From: RBG-13-43-22 sp040755035
GTDB taxonomy: Bacteria; Desulfobacterota; RBG-13-43-22
Direction of reading: 5' to 3'
NCBI GenBank assembly: GCA_040755035.1
Contig: JBFMBU010000169.1
Location: 1 to 55,504 of the forward strand
Length of the DNA: 55,504 nt
Part shown: piece after piece, positions 17,688 through 25,735 of the stretch
Numbering within the stretch: the first letter of the stretch is position 1
How the letters are laid out: each line of letters begins with the position of its first letter
The notes under the pieces: generated by a model
What the model saw: the letters and a program-made list of their open reading frames with translations, nothing else
Told to the model about the DNA's origin: nothing
The model's database searches: none
Made by a program: the position numbers and the translations under genes

Positions 17688-17739
17688 ATTTCAGAAAAGG
17701 TATTCTTTCTTCCCAGACCGATTATTCCTTTTCTGAAAT
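17688..17739. repeat. Perfect 13-bp inverted repeat in the leader of the catabolic cluster
   Basis: ATTTCAGAAAAGG at 17688-17700 is mirrored exactly by CCTTTTCTGAAAT at 17727-17739, separated by 26 bp. It lies between the leftward promoter at 17833-17859 and the SDR start codon at 17604. It has no following T-run, so it is not an ordinary terminator. It may be a pair of operator half-sites or a leader RNA hairpin controlling the cluster. Confidence 0.6.
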
Positions 17740-17832
17740 AGGGCATGTTACCTTTAGCCCAAAAATGGTTTTTAATTAACTTAAGTTCGATATTTATCTT
17801 TTAATTTAAATTTTGTATCTATGGTCAAATTT

Positions 17833-17859
17833 ATTATAACGGGTTAAATATATTGTCAA
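17833..17859 (-). promoter_or_regulatory. Sigma-70-type promoter for the leftward catabolic cluster
   Basis: On the minus strand, TTGACA (17859-17854) and TATAAT (17838-17833) are both perfect consensus hexamers with a 15-bp spacer, slightly short of the ideal 17. The surrounding DNA is very A+T rich. It would give a leader of about 220 nt before the SDR gene, containing the 13-bp inverted repeat. Confidence 0.55.
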
Positions 17860-18011
17860 GAAATTTTTTATTCCTTCCTGATATTTTTTTGGCAGAATGG
17901 ATAAAATATAAATTTCTTTTAAATAATGATGAGTTATGAGGTCCCTAATTGACAAGGCCGATAGTTATGGCCTGGAAATATCGATTTCTGAAAGGGCTCT
18001 GAAAGATCTCC

Positions 18012-18066
18012 CCCCCGGGGTATAATCAATAAAAGAGAAAAATTTTATTGGGTTTTTCCCCGGAGG
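18012..18066. repeat. Two-tier dyad in the divergent control region
   Basis: An inner perfect 8-bp stem (CAATAAAA 18027-18034 / TTTTATTG 18043-18050) is enclosed by a G+C-rich outer stem (CCCCCGGGG 18012-18020 / CCCCGGAGG 18058-18066, 8 of 9 pairs). It is about 65 bp upstream of the fadB-side promoter. A smaller dyad (AATGAT 18095-18100 / ATCATT 18108-18113) lies nearer that promoter. These are candidate regulator sites; no regulator gene is in the window. Confidence 0.4.
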
Positions 18067-18132
18067 AACTGTTTAATTGAGAAACCGGAATGGCAATGAT
18101 CTAATAAATCATTCGGGATTAAGATTATTCAC

Positions 18133-18161
18133 TTGACACAAAAAAGACATTTTTTCATGAT
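18133..18161 (+). promoter_or_regulatory. Sigma-70-type promoter for the fadB-type gene
   Basis: Consensus TTGACA at 18133-18138, a 17-bp spacer, then CATGAT at 18156-18161 (4 of 6 matches to TATAAT). It ends about 60 bp before the ATG at 18222, and the start codon has AGGGGGAAGTT just upstream as ribosome-binding site. Confidence 0.6.
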
Positions 18162-18221
18162 AAGAATTCTTCAGAGTTAAAAAACCATTTTTTATATTTT
18201 ATTAGGTAAAAGGGGGAAGTT

Positions 18222-20306
18222 ATGGCTAAAATTACCGAAGTAGTCGATCTGGAAAAAAAAGAGGGTTTTGCTGTTCTGATGATTTCTAATCCTCCGGTCA
18301 ACGCTCTCAGTATTGGCGTCCGCAAAGGATTAGTGGAGGGAGTCAAAGCGGCCATGGAGGATGATTCGGTCAAAGGCCTGGTCATCGCCTGCGCCGGACG
18401 AACCTTTATCGCCGGGGCCGATATCACAGAGTTCGGCAAACCGATGCAGGAACCGGGGTTGGAGGTTGCTTTCACCTTAATGGAAAATGCCCCCAAGCCG
18501 GTTATCGCCGCCATCCACGGCACAGCCCTGGGAGGAGGACTGGAAACGGCCTTGGTCTGCCATTTTCGGGTGGCCGTACCTACCGCCCGGTTCGGTTTGC
18601 CGGAAGTCCTTTTGGGTCTCCTGCCCGGTGGCGGAGGAACCCAGCGTTTACCCCTGGTGGTGGGTGTGGAAAAAGCCATACAAATGATTGCCACCGGAAA
18701 TCAAATCAGCGCCCAGGAGGCCTTAAAGGAAGGTTTGATTGATGAAATCGTGGAGGGCGATCTGGTGACCGGAGCGGTAACCTTCGCTCAGAAAGTACTG
18801 AAGGAAAACCGGCCCCTGCGAAGAATCCGTGACCGTCGGGAAAAAGTGGAAGCCGCTAAAGACAAGCCGGAACTTTTCGCTGAAGCCCGCAAAGCCTTGG
18901 CCAAAACCAAACGGGGCTTTGAAGCCCCCCAGGCCTGTATCGTCGCGGTAGAGGCCGCCGTTAACCTGCCCATCGAAGAGGGTTTAAAAAAGGAGCGTGA
19001 GCTCTTTGTCCGATTGATGATGGGCTCCCAGTCCGCAGCTCAGCGCTATGCCTTTTTCGCCGAAAGGGAAGTGGCCAAAATCCCCGATGTCCCGGCGGAT
19101 ACCCCTCAGATTCCCATCAACAAAGTCGGAATCGTTGGTGCCGGGACCATGGGCGGCGGGATCGCTATGAACTGCGCCAATGTGGGAATTCCCGTGCTCA
19201 TTATGGAAGTCAACCAGCAGTTGTTGGAGAAGGGTCTTGCTATTTGCCGAAAAAATTATGAAAATACGGCGGCTAAGGGACGCATGACTAAAGAGGATGT
19301 GGAAAAACGCATGTCCCTGATTCAGGGGACCCTTTCTCTGGACGACTTTAAAGAGGTGGATCTGGTCATAGAAGCTGTTTATGAAAATATGGATCTGAAA
19401 AAAGAGATCTTCGCCAAACTGGATAAAATTTGCAAACCCGGCGCCATATTGGCCTCCAACACCTCAGCCCTGAACATCAATGAAATCGCCTCGGCCACGT
19501 CTCGCCCGGAAAGCGTCATCGGCCTGCACTTTTTCAGCCCAGCCAATGTTATGCGACTATTGGAAGTCGTTCGGGGAGAAAAAACCGCTAAAAATGTAAT
19601 CGCCACTTCCATGGCTTTTGGAAAACGGATTCAAAAAATCGCCGTCCTGGTCGGTGTCTGCCAGGGTTTTGTCGGCAACCGAATGCTGGCCCAAAGGTCC
19701 CGGGAAACCAACAAAATGATCCTGGAAACCGGTTCACCACAGCAGATCGATAAAGTCATCTTTGATTTCGGTTTCCCCATGGGCCCCTTTACCATGAGCG
19801 ATTTGGCCGGTCTGGATATCGGTTGGAACAAGGCCACTTCCAAGGGGGCGACCCTGAGAGAGAGACTCTGTGAGGCCGGTCGTTTGGGACAAAAGACCAA
19901 TGCCGGTTTTTACGATTATCAGCCGGGAAATCGGACCCCCATCCCCTCGCCGCTGGTGGAAAAGATGATCAAGGATTTTGCCGTCGAGCATAACATCTCC
20001 CAGCGGGCCATTTCCGATGAGGAGATCCTGGAAAAATGTATTTATCCCATGATCAACGAAGGGGCCAAGATTCTGGAAGAAGGAATCGCCATCCGTCCCG
20101 GTGACATTGATGTCATCTGGATTTATGGATATGGCTGGCCCATTTATCGCGGAGGCCCCATGTTTTACGCCGATTTGGTAGGGTTGAAAAAAATCTACGA
20201 CAAGATGATTGAATTTGAAAAGAAGGAAGGTCCGGACTGGAAGCCGGCACCTCTTTTGGAAATATTGGCTAAGGAGGGCAAAGGATTTAAAGATTTCAGG
20301 AGATAA
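18222..20306 (+). CDS. fadB: Bifunctional enoyl-CoA hydratase / 3-hydroxyacyl-CoA dehydrogenase
   Basis: 694-residue multifunctional beta-oxidation enzyme. The N-terminal crotonase domain (about 1-190) has GTALGGGLETAL and FGLPEVLLGLLPGGGGTQRL, so both hydratase glutamates are present. The dehydrogenase part starts near residue 300 with VGIVGAGTMGGGIAMNCANVG (NAD site). It continues with SNTSALNINEIAS and LHFFSPANVMRLLEVV, holding the catalytic His-Glu pair. The order matches FadB/FadJ and peroxisomal bifunctional enzymes; I use fadB for the type, not strict orthology. It is monocistronic, divergent from the catabolic cluster, and followed 2 nt after its stop by a repeat element and then a terminator-like hairpin. 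Confidence 0.92.
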   Translation: MAKITEVVDLEKKEGFAVLMISNPPVNALSIGVRKGLVEGVKAAMEDDSVKGLVIACAGRTFIAGADITEFGKPMQEPGLEVAFTLMENAPKPVIAAIHGTALGGGLETALVCHFRVAVPTARFGLPEVLLGLLPGGGGTQRLPLVVGVEKAIQMIATGNQISAQEALKEGLIDEIVEGDLVTGAVTFAQKVLKENRPLRRIRDRREKVEAAKDKPELFAEARKALAKTKRGFEAPQACIVAVEAAVNLPIEEGLKKERELFVRLMMGSQSAAQRYAFFAEREVAKIPDVPADTPQIPINKVGIVGAGTMGGGIAMNCANVGIPVLIMEVNQQLLEKGLAICRKNYENTAAKGRMTKEDVEKRMSLIQGTLSLDDFKEVDLVIEAVYENMDLKKEIFAKLDKICKPGAILASNTSALNINEIASATSRPESVIGLHFFSPANVMRLLEVVRGEKTAKNVIATSMAFGKRIQKIAVLVGVCQGFVGNRMLAQRSRETNKMILETGSPQQIDKVIFDFGFPMGPFTMSDLAGLDIGWNKATSKGATLRERLCEAGRLGQKTNAGFYDYQPGNRTPIPSPLVEKMIKDFAVEHNISQRAISDEEILEKCIYPMINEGAKILEEGIAIRPGDIDVIWIYGYGWPIYRGGPMFYADLVGLKKIYDKMIEFEKKEGPDWKPAPLLEILAKEGKGFKDFRR

Positions 20307-20307
20307 C

Positions 20308-20428
20308 CCCAACCCGGACCAGCCGGTACCAAAAAGGAATTCTGAAAATTCTCCTTTCGGTCCGGGTAAATTCCCATTTCAGAATAAATTCTATCCAATT
20401 TGCGTAGAATTCTATTCGTAAGTGACTA
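20308..20428 (+). repeat. Dispersed intergenic repeat, copy A
   Basis: 121-bp element starting 2 nt after the fadB stop. It matches, in inverted orientation, copy B at 22748-22870. The first 19 bases are identical and a 37-base stretch beginning AGAATAAATTCTATCC (20374-20410) is identical; the middle is more diverged. Internal inverted repeats (ACCCGGACC/GGTCCGGGT; GAATAAATTCTA/TAGAATTCTATTC) predict two stem-loops. It has no coding capacity and resembles a MITE- or REP-like element. Confidence 0.85.
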
Positions 20429-20431
20429 AGC

Positions 20432-20466
20432 CGGAGCGGGACCTTCCCGGTCCCGCTCCGCTTAAT
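20432..20466. terminator. Hairpin terminator between convergent genes
   Basis: Perfect 12-bp stem CGGAGCGGGACC (20432-20443) / GGTCCCGCTCCG (20449-20460) with a 5-nt loop, followed by CTTAATTT. It lies between fadB (rightward) and the hydrolase gene (leftward) and could serve both. The T-run is short, so efficiency is uncertain. Confidence 0.6.
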
Positions 20467-20511
20467 TTCTGAAAATATTCCGTTATCTCGTTCAGCGACC
20501 TTTCCCTTCTC

Positions 20512-21321
20512 CTACCAGGAGATCGCACTCACAAATTTCATAAAAACCTTGTTAAAAATCTCCGGAGCTTCCTCATGGGGGTTATGATAGGCGCCGGGGA
20601 CGACTATCAGCTCTGCCCCATTAATGGACGTCTTAAGGACCTCGGAAGACTTGACGAATCCCAGGTCCTCCTCTCCCCGGATTATGAGAGTCGGCACCTT
20701 GATTTCTCCCAGCCTGGAAGTGACCGACTGCCATTTCCCAAAAGAACGGGGCGTATAGATATACCCGTTTACCGAGGTGCCGACGGTTTTTCTGCGGTTG
20801 ATTTCCCTTTGTTCCGGTTGCCTCTGGAAACGTTGGATTCGGATCGGATTGTTGGCCGAATCATAGGCGAAAGCGGCTTCAAGACCTTGGGTGCTGGCCA
20901 GTTCATCCAGTTTTGCCCTTAGTTCGGCGTATCCGGGAACAGTATCCCATTCACCGCTGGAGGTATCCACCAGAACCAGGCCGCTAACCCGCTCCGGATG
21001 ATCGAGGACGAATTGAAGGGCAGTAAACCCGCCCATGGAATGACCCACCAGACAACAACGGTCTAGGCTCAAATGATTCAGCAATCCCAACACATCTTCA
21101 CTGTTGAGATAGATGGAAAAATCCTTTTCCTTTTCCGGGGCCTCTGATTTTCCATGCCCCCTGAAGTCCAGGGTAATCCCGCGATATTTCCCGGGCAAGG
21201 CCTTCAGCTGGTAACGCCAATCCTGGCCGCTTCCGGTGAAACCGTGGAGAAAAACTATCGCTTCCCCTTGTCCGTGATCTTCATAATAAAGCTCGAATCC
21301 ATTGATTTTCATCCCCGGCAT
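20512..21321 (-). CDS. Alpha/beta-fold hydrolase
   Basis: 269-residue serine hydrolase. The nucleophile elbow is GHSMGG with S95. The acid is probably D219 (GEEDLG), and the histidine H246 (GAYHNPHEEAP). HGFTGSGQDW near residue 26 supplies the oxyanion hole. Members of this group act as esterases, thioesterases, C-C hydrolases or haloperoxidase-like enzymes; no substrate can be inferred. The start ATG (MPGMKINGF) has GGGAGGA upstream. It follows hypB by 57 bp and is probably co-transcribed with hypA-hypB. Confidence 0.85.
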   Translation of the reverse strand: MPGMKINGFELYYEDHGQGEAIVFLHGFTGSGQDWRYQLKALPGKYRGITLDFRGHGKSEAPEKEKDFSIYLNSEDVLGLLNHLSLDRCCLVGHSMGGFTALQFVLDHPERVSGLVLVDTSSGEWDTVPGYAELRAKLDELASTQGLEAAFAYDSANNPIRIQRFQRQPEQREINRRKTVGTSVNGYIYTPRSFGKWQSVTSRLGEIKVPTLIIRGEEDLGFVKSSEVLKTSINGAELIVVPGAYHNPHEEAPEIFNKVFMKFVSAISW

Positions 21322-21378
21322 GATGTCCTCCCGAAATCCCAGGATAATTACATCCTGATGGATTGGAATAATGCGTAG

Positions 21379-22035
21379 TTAGGCCTTTTTCAGTTTCACC
21401 TGTTCCTCCAGCCAATTAGTCCAAGCCTCGAGCCCTTCACCGGTCCGGCAGGAAAGCTCAAAAATGATCATATCCCTATTCAGTTGGGCCACGGCTTTTC
21501 TGATGTTTTCCACTTTGGCATCCACATAAGGGAGCAGATCGATTTTGTTGATGATCAACACTCGGCTTTCTTGAAACATAAGAGGGTATTTGAGGGGTTT
21601 ATCATCCCCCTCGGTTACGGAAAGGAGCATGATTTTCATGTCCTCCCCGACCTTGAATTCAGCCGGGCAAACCAGGTTTCCTACGTTTTCCACCACCAGC
21701 AAATCAAGGGAGGAAAGGTCCATCTGGGTCATAGCCTCCCGGATCATATTGCCGTCCAGATGACAGGCCCCGTCTGTATTGATCTGAAGGGCCTGCACCC
21801 CTTTTTTAGCGATCCGCTCGGCATCAAAGCTGCATTGGATATCTCCTTCAATTACCCCGATATGGACTCGTTCTTTTAAGGTTTCGATGGTCTTTTCCAG
21901 GAGGCTGGTTTTCCCCGCGCCGGGACTGGACATCAGATTGATTACCAACAACCGGTTCCGGTCAAAGATTTCACGGTTTTGGTCAGCGATCCGGTCATTG
22001 ACTTCCAGAATATTCCTTACCACAGGGATTTTCAC
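21379..22035 (-). CDS. hypB: Hydrogenase/urease nickel-insertion GTPase HypB
   Basis: GTPase that with HypA delivers nickel to NiFe-hydrogenase (or urease) precursors. 218 residues. G1 loop MSSPGAGKTS (35-44), a metal-binding switch region with GDIQCSFDAERI and GACHLDG, VENVGNLVCPAEF, and the base-recognition motif NKIDLL. The N-terminal CxxCGC motif and histidine-rich tract of some HypBs are absent, as in many short HypBs. Start is GTG with GAGGAGGAGA just upstream. hypA precedes it. No hydrogenase structural genes occur in the window. Confidence 0.93.
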   Translation of the reverse strand: MKIPVVRNILEVNDRIADQNREIFDRNRLLVINLMSSPGAGKTSLLEKTIETLKERVHIGVIEGDIQCSFDAERIAKKGVQALQINTDGACHLDGNMIREAMTQMDLSSLDLLVVENVGNLVCPAEFKVGEDMKIMLLSVTEGDDKPLKYPLMFQESRVLIINKIDLLPYVDAKVENIRKAVAQLNRDMIIFELSCRTGEGLEAWTNWLEEQVKLKKA

Positions 22036-22071
22036 GATCTCCTCCTCTACCGTAAGAACGGCAATAACGGA

Positions 22072-22416
22072 TCAATCCGTAACTTCAATAGATTCAATTT
22101 TTAATTCCCGACCGAAGATCATTTCCAGGTTTTCAGAGCTGCAAGAAGGGCATTGCGAGACAATACCCTCCGAAGTGAATTCCCGTTCACAGGCTCCACA
22201 TTGATAGGTTATAGGAACCATCCTCATCTTTAAAGCCGTGCCGGCCAGTTTGGTCTTACTGGTAAGTATTTCAAAACACAAGGTCATCTGTTCGGGAACC
22301 ACAGCCGACATGCGGCCGACAGCCAGATGAATGGCCTTCAATTGTTCCACGCCATGGCGTTCCATTTCCTGTTCCACGATATCAATAATATTCTGAACCA
22401 GGGACATTTCGTGCAT
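22072..22416 (-). CDS. hypA: Hydrogenase maturation nickel metallochaperone HypA
   Basis: 114-residue nickel carrier acting with HypB. The N-terminal MHEMSL gives the nickel-binding H2, and the zinc site is formed by C73, C76 (YQCGACE) and C89, C92 (SQCPSCSSE). Length and motifs are standard for HypA. First gene of a probable hypA-hypB-hydrolase transcript. Orphan hypAB pairs serving hydrogenases encoded elsewhere are common. Confidence 0.93.
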   Translation of the reverse strand: MHEMSLVQNIIDIVEQEMERHGVEQLKAIHLAVGRMSAVVPEQMTLCFEILTSKTKLAGTALKMRMVPITYQCGACEREFTSEGIVSQCPSCSSENLEMIFGRELKIESIEVTD

Positions 22417-22747
22417 ATTATTTTCCTACTAGTAAAGGTCTCACAACCGTTTAGAAGTGAATGGGATTTAAGGAAGGAGGATTCCTTCCCCTGCTTTTTT
22501 CTAACGCTGATTTTATCCTAAAAAAGGATGGGCTTCAGGATAAACCGGTCTTTTTTTATGCTGCCTTATAATCCAGGTTATTGTCAAGGGAAAACAATGG
22601 CAAGGAAAGGGGCATTCGATCTTTGGCGCCGCCGAAGTCGGAAGCCTGCTCCCCGGGGAAGGAAAAGGGGGAAACACAGTCACTGAACCTTCCAGCGGTT
22701 GTGTTTCCCCCTGCCTGAAATGAGGTTTGTGTATAAATTTAATTCGT
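22417..22747. other. Gene-free stretch with two hairpins
   Basis: Upstream of hypA, TTTATCCT (22512-22519) pairs with AGGATAAA (22537-22544), a possible leader hairpin of the hypAB transcript. A perfect 13-bp inverted repeat, AGGGGGAAACACA (22666-22678) / TGTGTTTCCCCCT (22700-22712), has a 21-nt loop. Read leftward it is followed by TTTTCCTTCC, so it may terminate transcripts from the repeat-protein gene at 22925. No coding region is convincing here. Confidence 0.5.
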
Positions 22748-22870
22748 TAGTGACTTAAGAATAGAATTCTACGCAAATTGGATAGAATTTATTCTAAAAT
22801 GGAAAATTTACCCGGACCAAATAAAGAATAATCGGATTTCCAATTTTGGTTCCGGCTGGTCCGGGTTGGG
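22748..22870 (-). repeat. Dispersed intergenic repeat, copy B
   Basis: 123-bp inverted counterpart of copy A (20308-20428). Outer ends face away from the hypAB-hydrolase genes in mirror fashion, so the two copies bracket those three genes. It begins about 54 bp beyond the stop of the repeat-protein gene at 22925. Near-terminal bases differ (CACTA against GACTA). Confidence 0.85.
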
Positions 22871-22924
22871 ATTCGAAACAAGGGAGAAAAACCTTCCTCT
22901 TCATACCCAAGGGGACCTTCGAAC

Positions 22925-25723
22925 CTATCGTTCGGCGGTCCTGCACTTCCAGAGGATATCCGTCTGGTTGTCATTATTCAGATCTTTCGTGCCATCAATT
23001 TCCCATTCACGGCAGGAAAAGTCAGCCAAGGCAGCCAAGTCCGTATAGATAATCCCCTTCTTGGTCCAGACCGCTATGGTCTCCCGATGGCTATTCCTCT
23101 TCTGAAATCTTCTATTCTCCTCAGAGACCGCCTCTAAAGCTGAATTGGGGCCGGTCCTGGTCTCAACCGGGGAAGAAACGGTGGCCGGTGTAGTGAGATC
23201 GTTTCCATTGATAGATATTTCAACAGGGTTACCGGGGCCTCCGCTCCATGGGGAACCGGAAGGATAACTATTTCTTAATCCACTGAAGTCATTGGTTCTG
23301 ATGACCGCTGCCGAGGCTTTCGATACAGAAGCAAGGGGAAGGGCCGATAGGTTGGAAATTCCCTTCCTATCGGACCCCAAGCCGGAGCCAAGTGCAGTTC
23401 CCGTAGTGGAAGAGGGAGGGTATTGGAAAGCGGTTGTCTCATTTTTCCCTATGGCTTCCACCCTCCCGCCTTCTTCTTTCAGCATTGGATATATGATATT
23501 GACATTTCCTTTTTTTCCCGTTTCAACATCCGAACGAGGGAGGAAACGCAGTTTGCTGCGGAAAGTCGCTGTTATGGTGTGGTTGCTGCTTACTTTGGAA
23601 AAGGTATAAGAGGAAACCGTCTTCCAGGGCATCCCATCCACAACTACAGCGGAGATTCGATATCCGGTGTTGGGTACGATGGTAAAACTCTGGCTCCCGC
23701 CGGCCTGGACCGTCAACGAGCCCGAAGGGGTAATCGTCCCTCCCGTCCCGGCCGTGGCTGTGATGGTATAGGTCTTGAGCGTGAACCCGGCGCTGACGCT
23801 GACATTGGCGTTCATAGTCACCTGACAGGTGGAGGCCGTCCCTGTGCATCCCCCTGACCAGCCGCTGAAAACCGAATTGCTGTCCGCTGCCGCAGTCAGC
23901 GTTACTACCGTCCCGGGGGCAAAACTGCTCCCTGTCGGACTGTTGGTCACCGTGCCGTTGCCAGTCCCGCTTTTGCTCAGCGTCAGGGTGTAATTGGGGA
24001 TGGTCGTAAAAGCGACGCTTATGCTCTGGTTGGCATTGACATTGCTGAAGGCATAAGAGGTGATCGCCCCTTGCGAGACGCCGTTCACCGTCACGCTCGA
24101 AATCGAATACCCGGAGGAGGGGCTGATGCTGAAGCTCCGGCTCCCGCCGGACTGGACCGTCACCGTTCCAGATGGCGTGATCGTCCCTCCCGAACCGGCC
24201 GTGGCTGTGATGGTGTAGGTCTTGAGCGCGAACCCGGCGCTGACGCTGACATTGGCGTTCATAGTCACCTGACAGGTGGAGGCCGTCCCTGTGCATCCCC
24301 CTGACCAGCCGCTGAAGGCCGAGCTGCTGTCCGCCACTGCGCTCAGTGTCACCACCGTACCTGGGGCAAAGCTGCTCCCCACCGGACTGTTGGTCACCGT
24401 GCCGCTGCCGGTCCCGCTCTTGCTCACTGACAAGGTGTAATTGGGGATGGTCGTAAAAGCGACGCTTATGCTCTGGTTGGCATTGACATTGCTGAAGGCA
24501 TAAGAGCTGATCGCCCCTTGCGAGACGCCGTTCACCGTCACGCTCGAAATCGAATACCCGGAGGAGGGGCTGATGCTGAAGCTCCGGCTCCCGCCGGCCT
24601 GGACTGTTACCGAACCCGAAGGGGTAATCGTCCCCCCCGAACCGGCCGTGGCTGTGATGGTATAGGTCTTGAGGGTGAAACTGGCCGTTACGCTGACATT
24701 GGCGCTCATGGTCACCTGGCAGGTGGAGGCCGTCCCTGTGCATCCCCCTGACCATCCGCTGAAAACCGAATTACTGTCCGCTGCCGCAGTCAGCGTTACT
24801 ACCGTCCCGGGGGCAAAACTGCTCCCTGTCGGACTGTTGGTCACCGTGCCGCTGCCCGTCCCGGTCTTGCTCACTGTCAGGGTATAATTGGGAATGGCAC
24901 TGAAAGTGGCGCTGATGCTCTGGTTGGCATTGACATTGCTGAAGGTATATGAGCTGATCGCCCCTTGCGATGCCCCGTTCACCGTCACGGATGCAATGGT
25001 ATATCCCGAGGCCGGGGCAATGCTGAAACTCCGGCTCCCGCCGGCCTGGACCGTCACCGAGCCCGAAGGGGTAATCGTCCCTCCCGAACCGGCCGTGGCT
25101 GTGATGGTGTAGGTGGACTGCCCGGCTTGTGTAATAGTAAAGACGTTCCCGGCCACGGTAAGGCTGGCCATTCGGCTTCCTCCGCTGTTGGTAGAGACCG
25201 AGTAGGTCATGGTCCCAGTACCCGTGCCGGAACCGGTATTGACTGTCACCCAGGAAGCTGCAGACGAAGTCCCCCAGTTGCAACCGGCCTGGGTTTCGAC
25301 AAGGACACTCCCTGATCCGCCTGATACGGAAAAGGAGGCGCTTGAAGGTGAAATGGTATAAGTGCAGCCGGGAACGGTATAGACCACTTCATTGGAATAT
25401 CCGCTCTCCAGTCCCTGGGTATTATAGGCCGTAGCCGCTAAATAATAGGTAATTCCCGTTTGAAGTCCGGGTACCGTATACGTGGTGACGTTTCCGACAT
25501 CAATATTGGTTTGATAATTTTGTGACGCCGTCCCGTAATAAATTACATAGCCGGCCAAATCCGGTTCACTGTTGGGGTCCCAGGCGAGTGAGACCTCGCC
25601 ACATTGCCCTTGCTGAAAGGGGAGAAATAGAAAAATTGTTAAGAGAATTGAAAGAAAAGTAAAATAACCGATTGCCCTGCCGGGCTTGGATTGAACGGAC
25701 CGATAGCGGTCGGATTTTTTCAT
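22925..25723 (-). CDS. Exported multidomain repeat protein (Fn3, BACON, InlB-B-like repeats)
   Basis: 932 residues, probably secreted or surface-exposed. An N-terminal signal (hydrophobic about 19-36) is followed by a fibronectin-III-like domain (about 43-115, LAWDPNSEPDLAGYVIYYG) and a BACON-like domain (about 120-205, SWVTVN...FTITQAG). Then come alternating modules that repeat every 149 residues to about residue 725: TYTITATAGSGGTITPSGS-type and NYTLTVSKSGTGSGTVTNSP / FSGWSGGCTGTASTCQVTM-type, like divergent InlB B-repeats. The tail (about 730-932) is low-complexity and ends with DLNNDNQTDILWK, resembling the start of an FG-GAP unit. No anchor motif is seen. Likely an adhesin or matrix protein. 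GGAGGG lies 7 nt before the ATG, and a sigma-54 promoter and c-di-GMP riboswitch precede it. Confidence 0.85.
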   Translation of the reverse strand: MKKSDRYRSVQSKPGRAIGYFTFLSILLTIFLFLPFQQGQCGEVSLAWDPNSEPDLAGYVIYYGTASQNYQTNIDVGNVTTYTVPGLQTGITYYLAATAYNTQGLESGYSNEVVYTVPGCTYTISPSSASFSVSGGSGSVLVETQAGCNWGTSSAASWVTVNTGSGTGTGTMTYSVSTNSGGSRMASLTVAGNVFTITQAGQSTYTITATAGSGGTITPSGSVTVQAGGSRSFSIAPASGYTIASVTVNGASQGAISSYTFSNVNANQSISATFSAIPNYTLTVSKTGTGSGTVTNSPTGSSFAPGTVVTLTAAADSNSVFSGWSGGCTGTASTCQVTMSANVSVTASFTLKTYTITATAGSGGTITPSGSVTVQAGGSRSFSISPSSGYSISSVTVNGVSQGAISSYAFSNVNANQSISVAFTTIPNYTLSVSKSGTGSGTVTNSPVGSSFAPGTVVTLSAVADSSSAFSGWSGGCTGTASTCQVTMNANVSVSAGFALKTYTITATAGSGGTITPSGTVTVQSGGSRSFSISPSSGYSISSVTVNGVSQGAITSYAFSNVNANQSISVAFTTIPNYTLTLSKSGTGNGTVTNSPTGSSFAPGTVVTLTAAADSNSVFSGWSGGCTGTASTCQVTMNANVSVSAGFTLKTYTITATAGTGGTITPSGSLTVQAGGSQSFTIVPNTGYRISAVVVDGMPWKTVSSYTFSKVSSNHTITATFRSKLRFLPRSDVETGKKGNVNIIYPMLKEEGGRVEAIGKNETTAFQYPPSSTTGTALGSGLGSDRKGISNLSALPLASVSKASAAVIRTNDFSGLRNSYPSGSPWSGGPGNPVEISINGNDLTTPATVSSPVETRTGPNSALEAVSEENRRFQKRNSHRETIAVWTKKGIIYTDLAALADFSCREWEIDGTKDLNNDNQTDILWKCRTAER
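23545..25110 (-). repeat. 447-bp tandem repeat array within the exported protein gene
   Basis: The string GCCGTGGCTG recurs at 23751, 24198, 24645 and 25092, an exact 447-bp (149-codon) period. About three and a half units are present. Conservation at the DNA level across units, including synonymous positions, implies recent duplication or ongoing homogenisation. Confidence 0.9.
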
Positions 25724-25735
25724 AACAGCACCCTC

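Noticed and set aside
18021..18026. TATAAT as a -10 box for fadB
   Set aside because: No -35-like hexamer at a workable distance; the TTGACA promoter at 18133 is better placed.
21379..22416. Part of a hydrogenase operon
   Set aside because: Only hypA and hypB are present; no structural or other maturation genes flank them.
23545..25110. CRISPR-like regular repeat
   Set aside because: The 447-bp units are in-frame protein modules with no short repeats or unique spacers.
23523..25315. Long open frames on either strand overlapping the repeat protein, including identical 77-residue plus-strand frames
   Set aside because: They recur with the 447-bp period only because the coding repeat does, and none has a ribosome-binding site.
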